Notes: a model not told the origin generated them from the sequence alone. Positions 1 through 13,123 are shown, counted from the stretch's first letter. The stretch is DNA of 26,969 nucleotides from Paraglomus occultum (GCA_910592205.1 CAJVPJ010000365.1:1-26969), one strand, 5' to 3'. Made by a program: numbers and translations.

Positions 1-510
1 TTTATCACGTCTCGAGAAAGAGAGTAAATATTCCAGCACACTTGTACGGTTACATGTTGATACAAATAAAGTCAACTTACAATATTAACATCGTCTTATT
101 GTCTAATAATTTAGCGACACAAACGCTCTTGTAATTCGCAGTTTATTTGCTCAAGGAGATATATTAAATGTGTCAACATGAGTTGCACGCGGAGTAAAAT
201 TTTACTGCGGACAATACGACAAAGTTCAGAAGTTTATTTCAAACGGAATGGCTTTAAGAGCTGAATATATACAATATAATTTCGATTATCGTTATACAAA
301 ATGGTTTTTGTGGAAATGTACCCGTAGGGTTCTATTAAAATTGGTAAAAGTTTTTTTTCGCGTCAATAAAGCAAGGTAGATTTTTGATGATTAATAGCGG
401 TTGCTTTGCGCTTTCGAACCATATAAAAGATTGGATACAGTTTGTGTGTGTATTAATTCTGAACTATTAGTCGCGTAGCGCGAAATATAGTGAGTATAAG
501 TTCATCGGAT
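1..510. other. No gene recognised; TATA-like box
   Basis: I see no convincing exon on either strand. The only signal is an ATATAAAA box at 421-428, which could serve the weak ORF that starts at 524. The rest is AT-rich unique-looking DNA. Confidence 0.5.
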
Positions 511-523
511 CACCGTGCGAACA

Positions 524-703
524 ATGGCAATATGCAAGGGTCTGGAAAAGGGCAAGGACTGCATTGAAGGGGAGAAGGCAGAGGCTGCAGGGAACAAACG
601 TTTTTCCTTCCTGTACAATTTATCGAAGAATATAAAAAAGTGCGTCGTATTACTCTTTGTGAATATTTCAAAGACATTTGCAATCCTACATATGTTAATA
701 TAA
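524..703 (+). CDS. Weak candidate ORF, unknown product
   Basis: An ATG at 524 in the context AACAATGG opens 59 codons with a lysine- and glutamate-rich first half (KGLEKGKDCIEGEKAEAAGN) and a hydrophobic end. A TATA-like box lies about 100 nt upstream. The hydrophobic end may be intron read-through, because a GTGCGT donor lies at 640, after the codons for NIKK. Several downstream acceptors were tried: most give an immediate stop, but one after GATGAAG near 752 keeps a frame open for about 40 codons. I do not recognise the protein, and it may not be a gene. Confidence 0.18.
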   Translation: MAICKGLEKGKDCIEGEKAEAAGNKRFSFLYNLSKNIKKCVVLLFVNISKTFAILHMLI

Positions 704-1261
704 CGATAATGTTAGGGAACAGATAGCAGTTAACAGAGCTAGAAGCAGATGAAGAACGAGCACGACAAAATTTGGCTTCTCAACCACACCCTACCACAAC
801 CCATTACAACCCACGCATATATTATCATCTATCGTATACATCAAATTTTCGTATATCTTTTCGCACAACAAACTCGAAACATAATTCTGTACTGCTCGAA
901 GGGCAACTGAGGGAAAATTAGGGCAATGTCTCTTTCGCCCATTCCTGCGGAAGTGAAAAAGCTTTAAATAGAGGATCCACCTGATGGTAGTACGCAAATA
1001 TCTTTTCAGGAAAATAAACAACTTAATATGCGTTCGCTTCCTTCACGCGATATCAGAAAAGCTTGAGCACCTGCCTGCTCGATAGGTACCATGACATTTT
1101 TGATTATTTATTATAACATGCTTTACGAACGAAAATCGTAATAAGTACAAAGTCAAAGCTGTACCGGTGGTTATTGTCTTTAAAGGAAGTTATTATAATA
1201 AAATCCCATTAGCAGAACGCAAAACTTTGCATATCAGTTGCCAGATCCATTTTTAATCTTC
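704..1261. other. Intergenic, 3' flank of ATP4
   Basis: No supported gene. Two frames stay open across roughly 735-900 on the plus strand, but neither product is recognisable. The part next to 1262 is the expected 3' UTR of ATP4; no perfect AATAAA was seen there. Confidence 0.5.
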
Positions 1262-2615
1262 TCAAGCTGTCTTGGCGCCAATAATTCCTACATAACGTAA
1301 ACAACATTTAGTATCAGATGTAATCAAAAGTTGGTCTTTGAATATTCATAACGTACTTTCAGTTTCAGCCAAGGATTCTTCCAAAATTTGTTGTTGCTAA
1401 AGAAAATAGATAACGGGTGAATAAAAAGAGGGTGAATGTCGACGACAATCGAGTACAGAATATTATCTTACCACTTTGGGATCAGAAATAGCGGCCTTAA
1501 CTTTCTCAATGACGGCTTCTGCCAAAGCCTTTTGCTCACGTTCACGGATGGCAGCCTCATATCGAACCCAAGAATCTAAGACAGATTTAATTTCTGCAGC
1601 AGCGGCAACATTTTGTTTCAATTCAAAGGCTTCTGCTTCCAGAGTTGCTGTTTCCTGGTAATGGAAAATATTGTTATTTGATAAATACTATCCTTTGGTG
1701 TAATCTGCATTTGGACAACAGTTACCTTTGACATGGCAAACAGCGCCTTGGTGACATCTACAATATCACCTAGTTGTCCAACAGTTTCAATTCGATCTTC
1801 AACTGCAGCCTTATGATCCGCCCGAGCTTGACGAAGAATACCGTTAACTCGCTAGATGAAAAGCCATACAGCAATCACATTTCCCATACGCCAAACATCC
1901 CAAGTTAATGACAAGGGGGGATTGATTACGACGCAAAACTAACTAAACATTGGATATGAACCCCCACCTCATTTTCTTCTGTCGCCCAGTCATTGAAAGG
2001 TTTCTTGATACCACGGTATAAAAGGAGAGCCATGGCAGCGAAAGAAACAACCACAAGAGTCTCTTCGTTGAACACGTAAAGCTCTTTGGACAGCACATAG
2101 GTAGCTAATCCAGTTCCCAACGTAATGTAACCCGTCTTTGAAATCACAGAGTTTCCAGGTAGAGCATCGATAATACTTAGAGCCTTTTGTTTTGGGTCAA
2201 CAGGTGTCTCTAAAGAAAACACAATACGGGTCGGGTCAATGGAGGTTTCTTTTTCCAGCATCGGATGCCGACTTGATTCATGCAACATACCTTCGCTCGC
2301 AGGAGTTGAATATCTTCGAATGCTATGGACAATAAATATTATTAATTGATTTTATTTCGAATGTTGGTTAGTTCATATGAATGCAAGAGCATATGAATTT
2401 ACGAGCCAACAAAATAGACCATTTCGTGAGATTGTCTCGATTCGAACATACCCCAAATTAATAGCAGGACGTCCAAGAACGTTCAATAAAGGTCCATTGA
2501 CGCCTAAATGTAATATTAAAGTGTATATTAGCGAATTGATTTGACATTTAGCTAGCGTTTAGCAGGCGATCCTCCTACCCGAAAGACACCTGGTCGACAG
2601 CTGCCTCAAAGCCAT
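1262..2615 (-). CDS. ATP4: Mitochondrial F1Fo ATP synthase subunit 4 (b), fungal type
   Basis: Peripheral-stalk subunit b of the mitochondrial F1Fo ATP synthase, anchored in the inner membrane and holding F1 static against Fo. Coding exons in transcript order are 2615-2579, 2503-2452, 2322-2291, 2209-1968, 1851-1726, 1654-1472, 1396-1357 and 1287-1262. They sum to 738 nt, giving 245 residues, close to the 244 of yeast Atp4. Every junction is GT-AG and keeps frame. Residues 1-34 form a presequence with a likely processing site at IRRY|STPAS (R32, R33, Y34). DPKQKALSIIDALPGN (45-60) is followed by two hydrophobic segments at about 66-87 and 91-107, then a long charged helix containing KETATLEAEAFELKQ and LDSWVRYEA, both diagnostic of fungal Atp4. 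An open frame runs from an ATG at 2288 straight into exon 4, but a good acceptor (TTTTCTTTAG) and the presequence exons upstream favour the spliced model. Confidence 0.95.
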
Positions 2616-4518
2616 ATAATGATAGAACTATATTCCGGAAATCAAAATGTCAGTAACGGGTAGAGGAATAACTGTCCCCAAAATTCCTTGGCGAGAAATC
2701 TATAAGTTCCTTCACTGTCGCGAATATTATCTGAAATTGTAGATGGGACGGTCTAATGTTATAGAAAAGAGGGTATCATCCTATTACTACTGTACGTATA
2801 TGTCGATGATCTAATCAAAAAATTTTTTTTGTGTAAAATATTAAACAGTAATATCAACAGGAACTAGAAAGACATGGAATCCCAACCATTCCTAGTCTTG
2901 TCTTCAACAATTATACAGAATCAACACTCACCGTAATGGAGAGTGAGATAAGATTGAACTAATCAAATATACGGGAGATAAATTTCTGATACGCAGATAG
3001 GACAGCATACGGTTACTATTATATTGTATACTTGGTGAATAATATTTTTTTAATTTATGAGCAATGTACTTATTATTATATACTAAATACGTAAATCTAT
3101 AAATCCTAATAGTATAAACGCACTATAACTATGGGGAATTCACTATATAGACGGTAATATTTATCCTTTTGTCAATATAATAATGGACGATGTAATTAAC
3201 TTGATATTGCCACATGAAAAGTTTATTGTCAGATTCTTATTGCAAGAAAATTCAATGCACACTGACTGCGCGTTGTAGTTTTCTCTAATAGTCATACCAA
3301 CAGAATAATTGCCATTAGATGGATTTAAGAATGACGTGAAAATCGTCAAGTGACAACGCGTGCAGGTACGTTGGGCGCGACCTTAAATGTTAATTAAGAT
3401 TTAGAACCCCGAAACTTGCTTATAAAAAGCATGTGACACAGTCTTTGGTAACATTTGTCTCTTGAGAAATATAGCTGGCTGATTCGTATTGATATCGTAA
3501 AAGAATTATAGACTATTGTCACATAGGAATTATGTTAATGTTCTACAAAACGATTTATCAAGGAACGATTATAATGCAAAAATGAATATCTGACTAATAC
3601 TAATACTAATCCGGATACCTATTAAAAAATAAAATTATTTAATTTTGGAGCGAGTATTTAATCATGTGATATATACTAATACTATAAAATAGATCCCAAA
3701 TTTTGGCTTCGTATTGTGGCAAAAGTCACATTTACACCAATACATGTAAGTGGCACAATAAGCGCGCGCTGTCATTATATTTATCATGCCATTATATTGT
3801 AATAAGCTGTTGTGTCATAATCAATTTTATTCTTGCTTTTATAAAACACAACCAAGTTGATGCAAATGATTGTGCAGTATTTGACTCTGTAAAAACTGTT
3901 TGCATAGATACTTATAATAATAAATTCCTGTCGCACTTAATTACATCGCATCCCGTATTACAAAGAGAATGATAGCAACCTGTGTCGCAAAGAAACGTAT
4001 ATTAAGAAGCGTGAAAATAAATCCATCAATTCTTTGTGTCGCGTTTTTGCAACGAGAATTACTTTGTTCTAAATTTAAAGTTACCTTGCGTGATTATTTG
4101 CTACATATACAAAAATGTCTCCGTACGAAAACCAAATCATTTACAGCGACGATAATACTGTCTCGGTTTCTCAGCTAAATGATATTCCCTCTACTTAAAA
4201 ATACACGATTGAAATCTCACAAGAGCTTTGATATCTATTATGTTCATTACGTTCACATATAGTCATAGTATAGAGATAGTTTTTTGGACAACGTGACTTT
4301 GCCGCACATGTATCCAAAATTTGGGGTGCTTGCCAAAAACATATTAATATGTATGTCTTACAATCGTGCAACGTTTGGTATAAGCTTATCCAGTAATACG
4401 GCATTGAATTTCACTATCATCGCCTTACTTGGAACAAGTTAGCCAACTCCGGTAATCACGTGAACACGTACTATTTATTAATGCGCAATTTCACAATTCT
4501 GATAGTTTGAGAAAGACA
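2616..4518. other. Intergenic between ATP4 and U2AF (1.9 kb)
   Basis: This divergent gap must hold the promoters of both flanking genes, but I cannot point to a specific element. Two adjacent short open frames (about 3703-4178) lack ATG starts or recognisable domains and look fortuitous. An acceptor-like CAACAG near 2860 precedes 33 open codons with no partner exon. The DNA is AT-rich with no clear repeat. Confidence 0.5.
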
Positions 4519-7353
<2,835 letters not shown>

Positions 7354-7365
7354 TTGATTATTAGT

Positions 7366-7371
7366 AATAAA
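7366..7371 (+). other. Poly(A) signal AATAAA of the U2AF gene
   Basis: AATAAA begins 13 nt after the TAA stop, and a second AATAAA lies near 7414. Only 207 nt separate the stop from the next start codon, so 3'-end formation here and the RNA1 promoter share a compact interval. Confidence 0.5.
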
Positions 7372-7560
7372 ACAAAAAGAATCGATCTATGTAGCCATTC
7401 TACCTATTGAATTAATAAATTATCAGAATTCGGAATATCGGATATCTGTCGACAATCACGCAATTGTTCTAATGTCAAAATTTATGCGATCTGGTTACAC
7501 GAAAGTTTGCCTTTCAATCGACAGATCTTACCTAGTTCCGCAGTCTAGTCTCTTGCAATC

Positions 7561-8829
7561 ATGTCAGTCGACTCTGCTAGTTCTGACACAGTCTTTAGCA
7601 TTCTGAACAAAAGCTTGAAACTCGAAACCGCCGAAGATGTCCAAACTTTTGTAGAGGAAATATTAGCAAAGGAAAACTTGGAAACAGTGATTTTGAGCGG
7701 GAATTCGTTTGGTGTTGAGGCAGCTCAGGCGCTTGCTGGAGCGCTAAAAAATAAAAATTCAATCAAGGTGAGCCATTGTGAGTGATGGACACGACTCGCA
7801 AGACTGACATTGCCGCAAAGAGGTCATAAGTATTGTCTATGGCGCGTATACTAGTATACACGCGCGCTCTGATCAATCTTTCAGTAACGCGTCGTTCAAT
7901 AACTTTTATACAATTAGGTAGTCAACGCATCCGACATATTTACGGGACGTCTGCGAGACGAAGTTCCGCAAGCAGTCAGGGCAATCTGCGATGCACTCGA
8001 AGATAAACAAAGTCTAGTTGAATTGAACTTTAGCGATAACGCATTCGGTCCAGCGGGAGCAGAACCGATGGTTGACTTTTTAACAAACAACCGATGGTTC
8101 CAGGTACTGAAACTGAATAACAACGGATTAGGGGTACGTGGTGGGACTATAATTGGCCAAGCCCTACTGGAGGCGGCCAAGAAAAACAATGAAGAAGGCA
8201 AAAAATCTAGTCTTAGAACAATCATTGCCGGCCGCAATCGATTAGAGAACGGTTCGAGTAAATACCTGGCTAATGCATTTGCTGCACATGGTACTCTAGT
8301 TGACGTGAGATTACCCCAGAATGGTATCAGACCGGAAGGCATTGCCATATTTGCCAAGGGACTAGCGGCATGTAAAGACTTGGAAGTGATTGATTTCCAG
8401 GACAACACGTTCACGACTAACGGATCTCTGGCGTTTGCGGAAGCGCTACCGGAATGGAAAAAATTGAAAAATTTAAACATCGGCGATTGCATGTTGGAAG
8501 TTGCGGGCGGCGTGGCCATAGCGGAAAGTCTTTTAAAGGGATGCAACAATCAGCTGCAGACGCTGAATCTTCAGTATAATGAAATCGATAGAAAGTCAGT
8601 GTCCCTGTTGGCAAAAGCTATTTCCTCGCATCTCAAAGATCTGGCGTCGTTAGAGTTGAACGGTAATAAAATTCATCCGGAAGATTCGGCAATCGCTGAT
8701 GTCAGGGCTGCGCTCGAGGAACATGGGCATGATAACGCTTTGGGTGATTTACATGATATGGAAGTGAGTGAAGATGAAGAGGAAGATGAGGAAGAGGAAG
8801 AGGAGGAGGAAGAGTCTCGTGAACGCTAG
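7561..8829 (+). CDS. RNA1: Ran GTPase-activating protein, Rna1 type
   Basis: Activates GTP hydrolysis by Ran in the cytoplasm and so sets the direction of nuclear transport. Exons are 7561-7767 and 7918-8829, giving 372 residues, near the 386 of fission yeast Rna1. The protein is built of RanGAP-type leucine-rich repeats (LNFSDNAFGP, LKLNNNGLG, RLPQNGIRPEG, LNLQYNEID, LELNGNKI). The family's conserved SDIFTGR motif falls at 74-80, so R80 matches the functional arginine of Rna1, and NNNGLG at 136-141 carries the asparagine implicated in catalysis. The last 24 residues are a run of glutamate and aspartate, typical of fungal Rna1. The SUMO-accepting domain of animal RanGAP1 is absent. The intron is in phase 0 and is large for this window at 150 nt. 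Confidence 0.96.
7782..7872 (+). ncRNA. Weak candidate intronic C/D-box snoRNA
   Basis: Within the RNA1 intron, GTGATGG (7782-7788) is one base from a C box. CTGA (7869-7872) would serve as a D box about 80 nt downstream, with a possible terminal ATTG/CAAT pairing just outside them. A second CTGA at 7804-7807 could be a D' box. The motifs are short, the C box is imperfect, and I have not matched a guide to rRNA, so chance is quite possible. Confidence 0.15.
7846..7859. repeat. 14-nt perfect palindrome in the RNA1 intron
   Basis: GTATACTAGTATAC reads identically on both strands. It is flanked by GCG on the left and CGC on the right, so a longer imperfect hairpin can form in the RNA. Confidence 0.85.
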
Positions 8830-8909
8830 AACGTTGTTTCTGATGACTATTATTAAACTGTATGTGATACCCTAGTGGTTTCCAGATACATGTTGTATAC
8901 ATAATTCTG

Positions 8910-8915
8910 AATAAA
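8910..8915 (+). other. Poly(A) signal AATAAA of RNA1
   Basis: AATAAA lies 81 nt beyond the RNA1 stop codon, a plausible distance for 3'-end processing. Confidence 0.5.
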
Positions 8916-10375
8916 ACATGACAAAAGAATATACAAGCGTAATTTCTATTTTACAATACTATTGACAAGGCAGGATTGGGTGCTCATTTTAGAGAGTGAA
9001 GGGAGAGCGAGAGCGGGAGAGGGGTGGGGGTGTTGGAAACGAGACTGATGGCATTATTATCTTTAATGGAGGCGGTTTACCATTCGAGTTTTGGATCTTA
9101 TCCGGTAAGATATCATGGAATTACCTATACTATACTGCATAGACATATACTGACCTACATTGAACCAGAAAGTTCTTTAGGATTTGCATTATGTGCCGCT
9201 TAAGTTTACATTATCTGATTGACCGGCTTTGAGCTAAACTGGAGTAGCTATAAGCGACAGGTACCTCTATCCACGACGGAAAGGACGCTCGGTAGATCTT
9301 CATTATTTGTTATTGTATTTGAGGCTAGATCAATATATTGTTCAGAAGTTCCAGGAAATGGAGGGAGTCAGATAAACAATCCAGAACATGGTGCACCCTC
9401 GTTGCAGTTTCTCGAATTCTATGATAATGTCTGGCCCATTCGAAGATGTGACAATATGAATTAGTACCAACTCGGTAAAACTCATTAATTATCCACGCGT
9501 TTCAACTTACGCAACAAGTCCTTTCAACAAGACTCGCTAGAGCTTTCGGTTGGTCTTCCTAGTAGACGGTATGGTTCGTCTCGTAGGAAATAGTAAGAGT
9601 TTTCGCCTTTGTTGAATTAGTCACGTGAAAATACATAATACTGATTGTTTATTGTTGCTTTAACAGAGATGTGTGTTATATTTTGTATACATCATATAAT
9701 GTACATGTTCATTAACCAACTATGTACAAGTATGTTTCTACTCGAATTTGTTTCATAAGAATTTATGTAATCAATGGTTTCAATAACTCGTTATTTGACC
9801 TGTCCCAAACAACATATTCGGATGCATAATCCAATAATGACAGACCTTAATATTAATAAACACCACCCATCAGGGAAATTTTTTCTCTCCAACTCAGTTT
9901 CGGGTAATGTGGGAACGGGTTACGTGATTACCGCGAGAGAAGAATGGGACGGAGTGATTTGAGTGTATTGATATGATTGGATGATAATGTGACGGTAACC
10001 GCTAGTCCATCTTTTTTTTTACTAAATAAATTTAGTCAAGACCTCCCCACATTCCTGTATATAGGCAATAGCAGACAAGGGGGTTCATAAACAATTAAAT
10101 TGCGTTATCATGAACAATCGAGAATGCCGTAAATTTTTGTCACAACAATTGTCGAGACACATGCTAATACTTGGCAAAGCGTTATTATTATGCAGAAAAG
10201 CTCTTACAGGAGAGTTATACAAAAATAGTAAATCCCCGGAAAATTCGATGCACGGTATGGATACCTTTGAATAGCGTAAATCAATGAAACGAATTACCAT
10301 GTATCTTTACCATATACCTGCAGGCAATATATGCCCCGATGCATCATACGTGCGGGCGGAGTGCAAGTTGTGTAT

Positions 10376-10627
10376 CTATGTGTGAGAGATCCAAAAGAAA
10401 GATAATGAATCAGTATGCATGGGATCACATGCTAAATACGAGAGTAAAATCAGCAAGACGGACATGATCAGCTCAGGGCAGAGCGAATAGAATGGATTGT
10501 AAATGATGCCAGTAACTGATATTTTGAAAGACATATTTGGGTGTCCATTATGAATTTGCATAATTGTGTTTAGAACCATTACACACACGTTCCAAATGCG
10601 CGTCAATAAGGATGCGACATTTTGCAT
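10376..10627 (-). CDS. Doubtful ORF, hydrophobic small protein
   Basis: An 83-codon ATG-initiated frame on the minus strand. The stretch around LIMSVLLILLSYLA could be one membrane segment. I recognise no domain and see no linked exon. Its amino-acid mix is unremarkable and it may be a chance frame in the CRZ1-like downstream region. Confidence 0.12.
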   Translation of the reverse strand: MQNVASLLTRIWNVCVMVLNTIMQIHNGHPNMSFKISVTGIIYNPFYSLCPELIMSVLLILLSYLACDPMHTDSLSFFWISHT

Positions 10628-11327
10628 GAATTGGGCGTATCTGTATGAATCTCAGAGGGCGAGAAAGGACAGTTCAAAGAACAACAACGTCTTTTTGTAT
10701 GATCCGTAATCATCATGTATCATTACCATTATCACTTTTACCCGATCGACACTTTTTAATTTTCGTTGTTTTTTTTAGAGTCATTTTTATTTACTGTTCT
10801 TTTTAGCTAAGAAGAAACTATCAGATAAATATATATGTGTAAATAAGTTGCAACTATATACAAAAAAAAAGAAAAAAAAAGAAAATTCCAATTATAAAAT
10901 CCCGGGAAGAAGAAAAAAAATCTGTTTCATACCAAGCATATATATATATTCTGTTGTTCTATAGTCATGTTTTTGCATCGTAAAATAAAGAGAGACTTGA
11001 ATAAATCTTATCATACGAATTAATGGTGAAAATGAAAAATGGTCTATTTTTAAGAAATCTATAATTAGTTTTGAGTATGTTGTGATTTTTTTAATAGTAA
11101 ACCGTATGCAACCTGGTGATTATCATAAGAGATGTAAGGAAAGACAAGGCGACGTTTCGTCACAATTGAAATGATGTAATTCGTGATGATAGGAATGTCT
11201 GCAGACAAGAGCGAAAAGAAGGTGAACACAGAGAAACAAAAATAGAATGAAAGGGGGGAAAGTAATACGGAAGGGGAGTGAGTAATACAAATAGGGGACA
11301 GTAATTGACGTCACAATTGTGTGATTA

Positions 11328-11406
11328 GAAAAAAAAAAAAAAAAGAGAAAGAGAGAAAGAAGAAAATGCATAGTGAGAGAGTGAGAGAGAGAGAGATAGA
11401 TAGATT
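11328..11406. repeat. Purine tract: poly(A), GA repeat, GATA repeat
   Basis: A 16-A run grades into GAGA and then GATAGATAGATT, all purine-rich on the plus strand, so pyrimidine-rich in the transcript of the minus-strand CRZ1-like gene upstream of it. Probably length-variable. Confidence 0.8.
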
Positions 11407-11639
11407 GATAAACAAAAGGAAAATGGTAATAATATGTACAAAATATAAACCAACACACTCAAGTATTTAATGATGACCGTAAAAATATAAAATAAAATTT
11501 CCAATACCAAAGATAATCTATGCACAAAAAATAACCAAATGCCTGCCTCCCTCCTTTCCCGAAACCAAACTATAAACACACAACACACCAAAACCCCCCA
11601 ATATTCTTTACAAAAAAAAAAAAAAGGCCTCAATCAACG

Positions 11640-11645
11640 TTTATT
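11640..11645 (-). other. AATAAA overlapping the CRZ1-like stop codon
   Basis: On the minus strand the stop reads TGAATAAAC, so a consensus poly(A) hexamer overlaps the final base of the stop codon. Whether it is used is unknown; use would leave almost no 3' UTR. Confidence 0.4.
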
Positions 11646-12943
11646 CACATGTTAACCGCCTTGAACTTTTTCGCACCACCATTAGGCAAGACAGCCTGAG
11701 CACACGGAGCACCGGAATCGCTCCTCAAATGCCTGTTTAAGGCATCCAACCTCGCAAACGCTCTTCCACAATGTGAGCAGACATGCGGTTTGAATCCCAA
11801 ATGCAAGTTATAATGCCTCTTTCTATCATGTTGCCTTGCAAATGCTCTCGAACATCCTTGATACCCACAGACGAACGGACGTTCGTTTGTATGTGTTCTG
11901 AGATGCGATTTGAGATTATACTGACGGGTAAAGGTTTTCGGACAATCACCGTGCGGACAATGAAACGGAGCTGACGATCTGGATCTGCGAGACGGTCTGG
12001 GTGGAGCGAGGTTCATTGTATGTAGCCGTTGTACCATGTCTATGGGGAGTTGTCTGCGATGAGATCGAGGTCTGGTTGTTGCGGTGGTTGTGGTGGTAGC
12101 GGTGGTGGTTGTGGTGGTAGCAGTGGTAGCGGTGGTGGTGGTTGCACTAGTGGCGGCGGCGGTGGTAGTAGCAGTAACAGTATTCGTATTGGCATTCGTA
12201 GTTGTAGTAGTACGGTTATGGTCACTGGTATCAATGTTGTGCCTTGTTTCCTCGGTAACCATCCTTGCCAAGGGGGGTGGTATATGAGGATATAGACTAT
12301 CAGCGATGGCTTGTGCTTTGGTAGGCGTGATGGGAGTAGCCGGAAACAAGTTGAGAGTCGGGGGAGCGTTCAAACATTGTGATAGAGAATGTTCCGCCGC
12401 TATTGCCTCGAGGGCGGCATGCGTGTTGGGGGTCAGCATGGTAGTGTTTTCGTCGTTGCTCAGCGGTGCAATGTTTGTGTTTAATGTCAATGATCCGAAT
12501 GGATTGTTGCCGTTGCCGCCGCCGCTTCCGCCGCCGTTTCCGCTGTCCCTCGTCAAGTCGATTTGATCGGGAGACATTTGAGGGAACGGAGCAAAGTTAC
12601 TAAAATCCAAGTGACTGTGAATAAAGTCTTGTTCGAATTCTTCGCCAAATTCGAATGAATTTCTTCTTTCTTCGAGAAAATCCTGGGGTAGGTTTGGACT
12701 AGATAATACAGAACTACCACAGGAGGAATATTCGTCGGACAAAGGTTCGTAATCACTAATACTAGACGATGATTCGTAGATCGATGATTGTGGTGAGCCG
12801 TACGACGGGGTATAATTCTGTCCGTAGAAGAATGAAATGGCAAAAGGGTCCTGAGGGTCGATATATTGGAGATCTTTTGTTTCGAAAGGAGTAGAGGTGA
12901 GAAAGTATGAGGAGGCAACGTCGTGCAGTGATGATGAGTCCAT
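11645..12943 (-). CDS. CRZ1: Crz1/Prz1-like C2H2 zinc-finger transcription factor
   Basis: Likely nuclear DNA-binding regulator of the fungal Crz1 family, whose known members are dephosphorylated by calcineurin after calcium signals. Single exon, 432 residues, ATG at 12943. The N-terminal half is acidic and Ser-rich (SSSSISDYEPLSDEYSS at about 57-73). A Gly/Asn patch (about 135-150) and a Thr/Ala run (about 242-290) follow. Three fingers close the protein: 327-351 (C-x4-C, H-x3-H, with FTRQYNLKSHLRTH), 357-381 (C-x4-C, FARQHDRKRH) and 387-414. The third is C2HC, with FARLDALNRH and then Cys in place of the last His, exactly as in Crz1. The finger signatures make the family call strong. Regulation by calcineurin is inferred: I find no clean PxIxIT docking site, PATPIT at about 202-207 being the nearest. 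Confidence 0.88.
   Translation of the reverse strand: MDSSSLHDVASSYFLTSTPFETKDLQYIDPQDPFAISFFYGQNYTPSYGSPQSSIYESSSSISDYEPLSDEYSSCGSSVLSSPNLPQDFLEERRNSFEFGEEFEQDFIHSHLDFSNFAPFPQMSPDQIDLTRDSGNGGGSGGGNGNNPFGSLTLNTNIAPLSNDENTTMLTPNTHAALEAIAAEHSLSQCLNAPPTLNLFPATPITPTKAQAIADSLYPHIPPPLARMVTEETRHNIDTSDHNRTTTTTNANTNTVTATTTAAATSATTTTATTATTTTTTATTTTTATTRPRSHRRQLPIDMVQRLHTMNLAPPRPSRRSRSSAPFHCPHGDCPKTFTRQYNLKSHLRTHTNERPFVCGYQGCSRAFARQHDRKRHYNLHLGFKPHVCSHCGRAFARLDALNRHLRSDSGAPCAQAVLPNGGAKKFKAVNM
12074..12220. repeat. Degenerate GGT/ACC trinucleotide repeat in CRZ1-like CDS
   Basis: About 145 nt of GGT-type triplets on the plus strand read as ACC, ACA, ACT and GCN codons on the minus strand and encode the Thr/Ala run. 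Interruptions suggest an old expansion that may still vary in length. Very long shadow frames of Val, Gly or Pro on other frames come from this repeat and are not genes. Confidence 0.85.
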
Positions 12944-13123
12944 AGAGGCTGAGTGGTTACTCTTTTGTGTGAGCTTTTTTTTTTATAGGTGTAATGATGC
13001 TTTTGTACGAGATGATCGGAGGGCTGTTCCCGTTGGAAAGAATTCTGTGGCTGGGATTTCCTTTTGGGGATCGAATAATGTGATTGAATTGAGGGAAAAA
13101 AGGGTTTGAAAGAAGAGTATATG

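Larger units (their letters stand above)
8916..11644. other. Intergenic with low-complexity DNA (2.7 kb)
   Basis: No recognisable gene. It contains a GA/GGGG-rich patch at 8995-9035, a run of A- and G-rich tracts near 10861-10920, and a long purine tract at 11328-11406. The end next to 11645 should be the 3' UTR of the CRZ1-like gene. Short ORFs at 9219-9464 and 9774-9962 are open but unrecognised, and the first lacks an ATG. Confidence 0.5.

Noticed and set aside
1926-2288. ATP4 starting at the ATG at 2288
   Set aside because: That frame runs through an intron. The spliced model restores a mitochondrial presequence and family-typical length. At the other end the frame reads past the donor at 1967.
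2861-2960. Exon-like stretch after CAACAG on the plus strand
   Set aside because: Open for 33 codons but ends in a stop with no upstream exon or recognisable protein.
3703-4178. Two adjacent ORFs of 89 and 69 codons
   Set aside because: No recognisable domain, the first starts without ATG, and no splice-linked partner is seen; consistent with chance frames.
9219-9962. Two ORFs downstream of RNA1
   Set aside because: Both are short with no known motif, the first lacks an ATG start, and no convincing splice sites were found.
12029-12295. Gly-, Val- or Pro-rich ORFs opposite or alongside the CRZ1-like gene
   Set aside because: They are other-frame readings of the GGT/ACC repeat inside a clear zinc-finger coding sequence.
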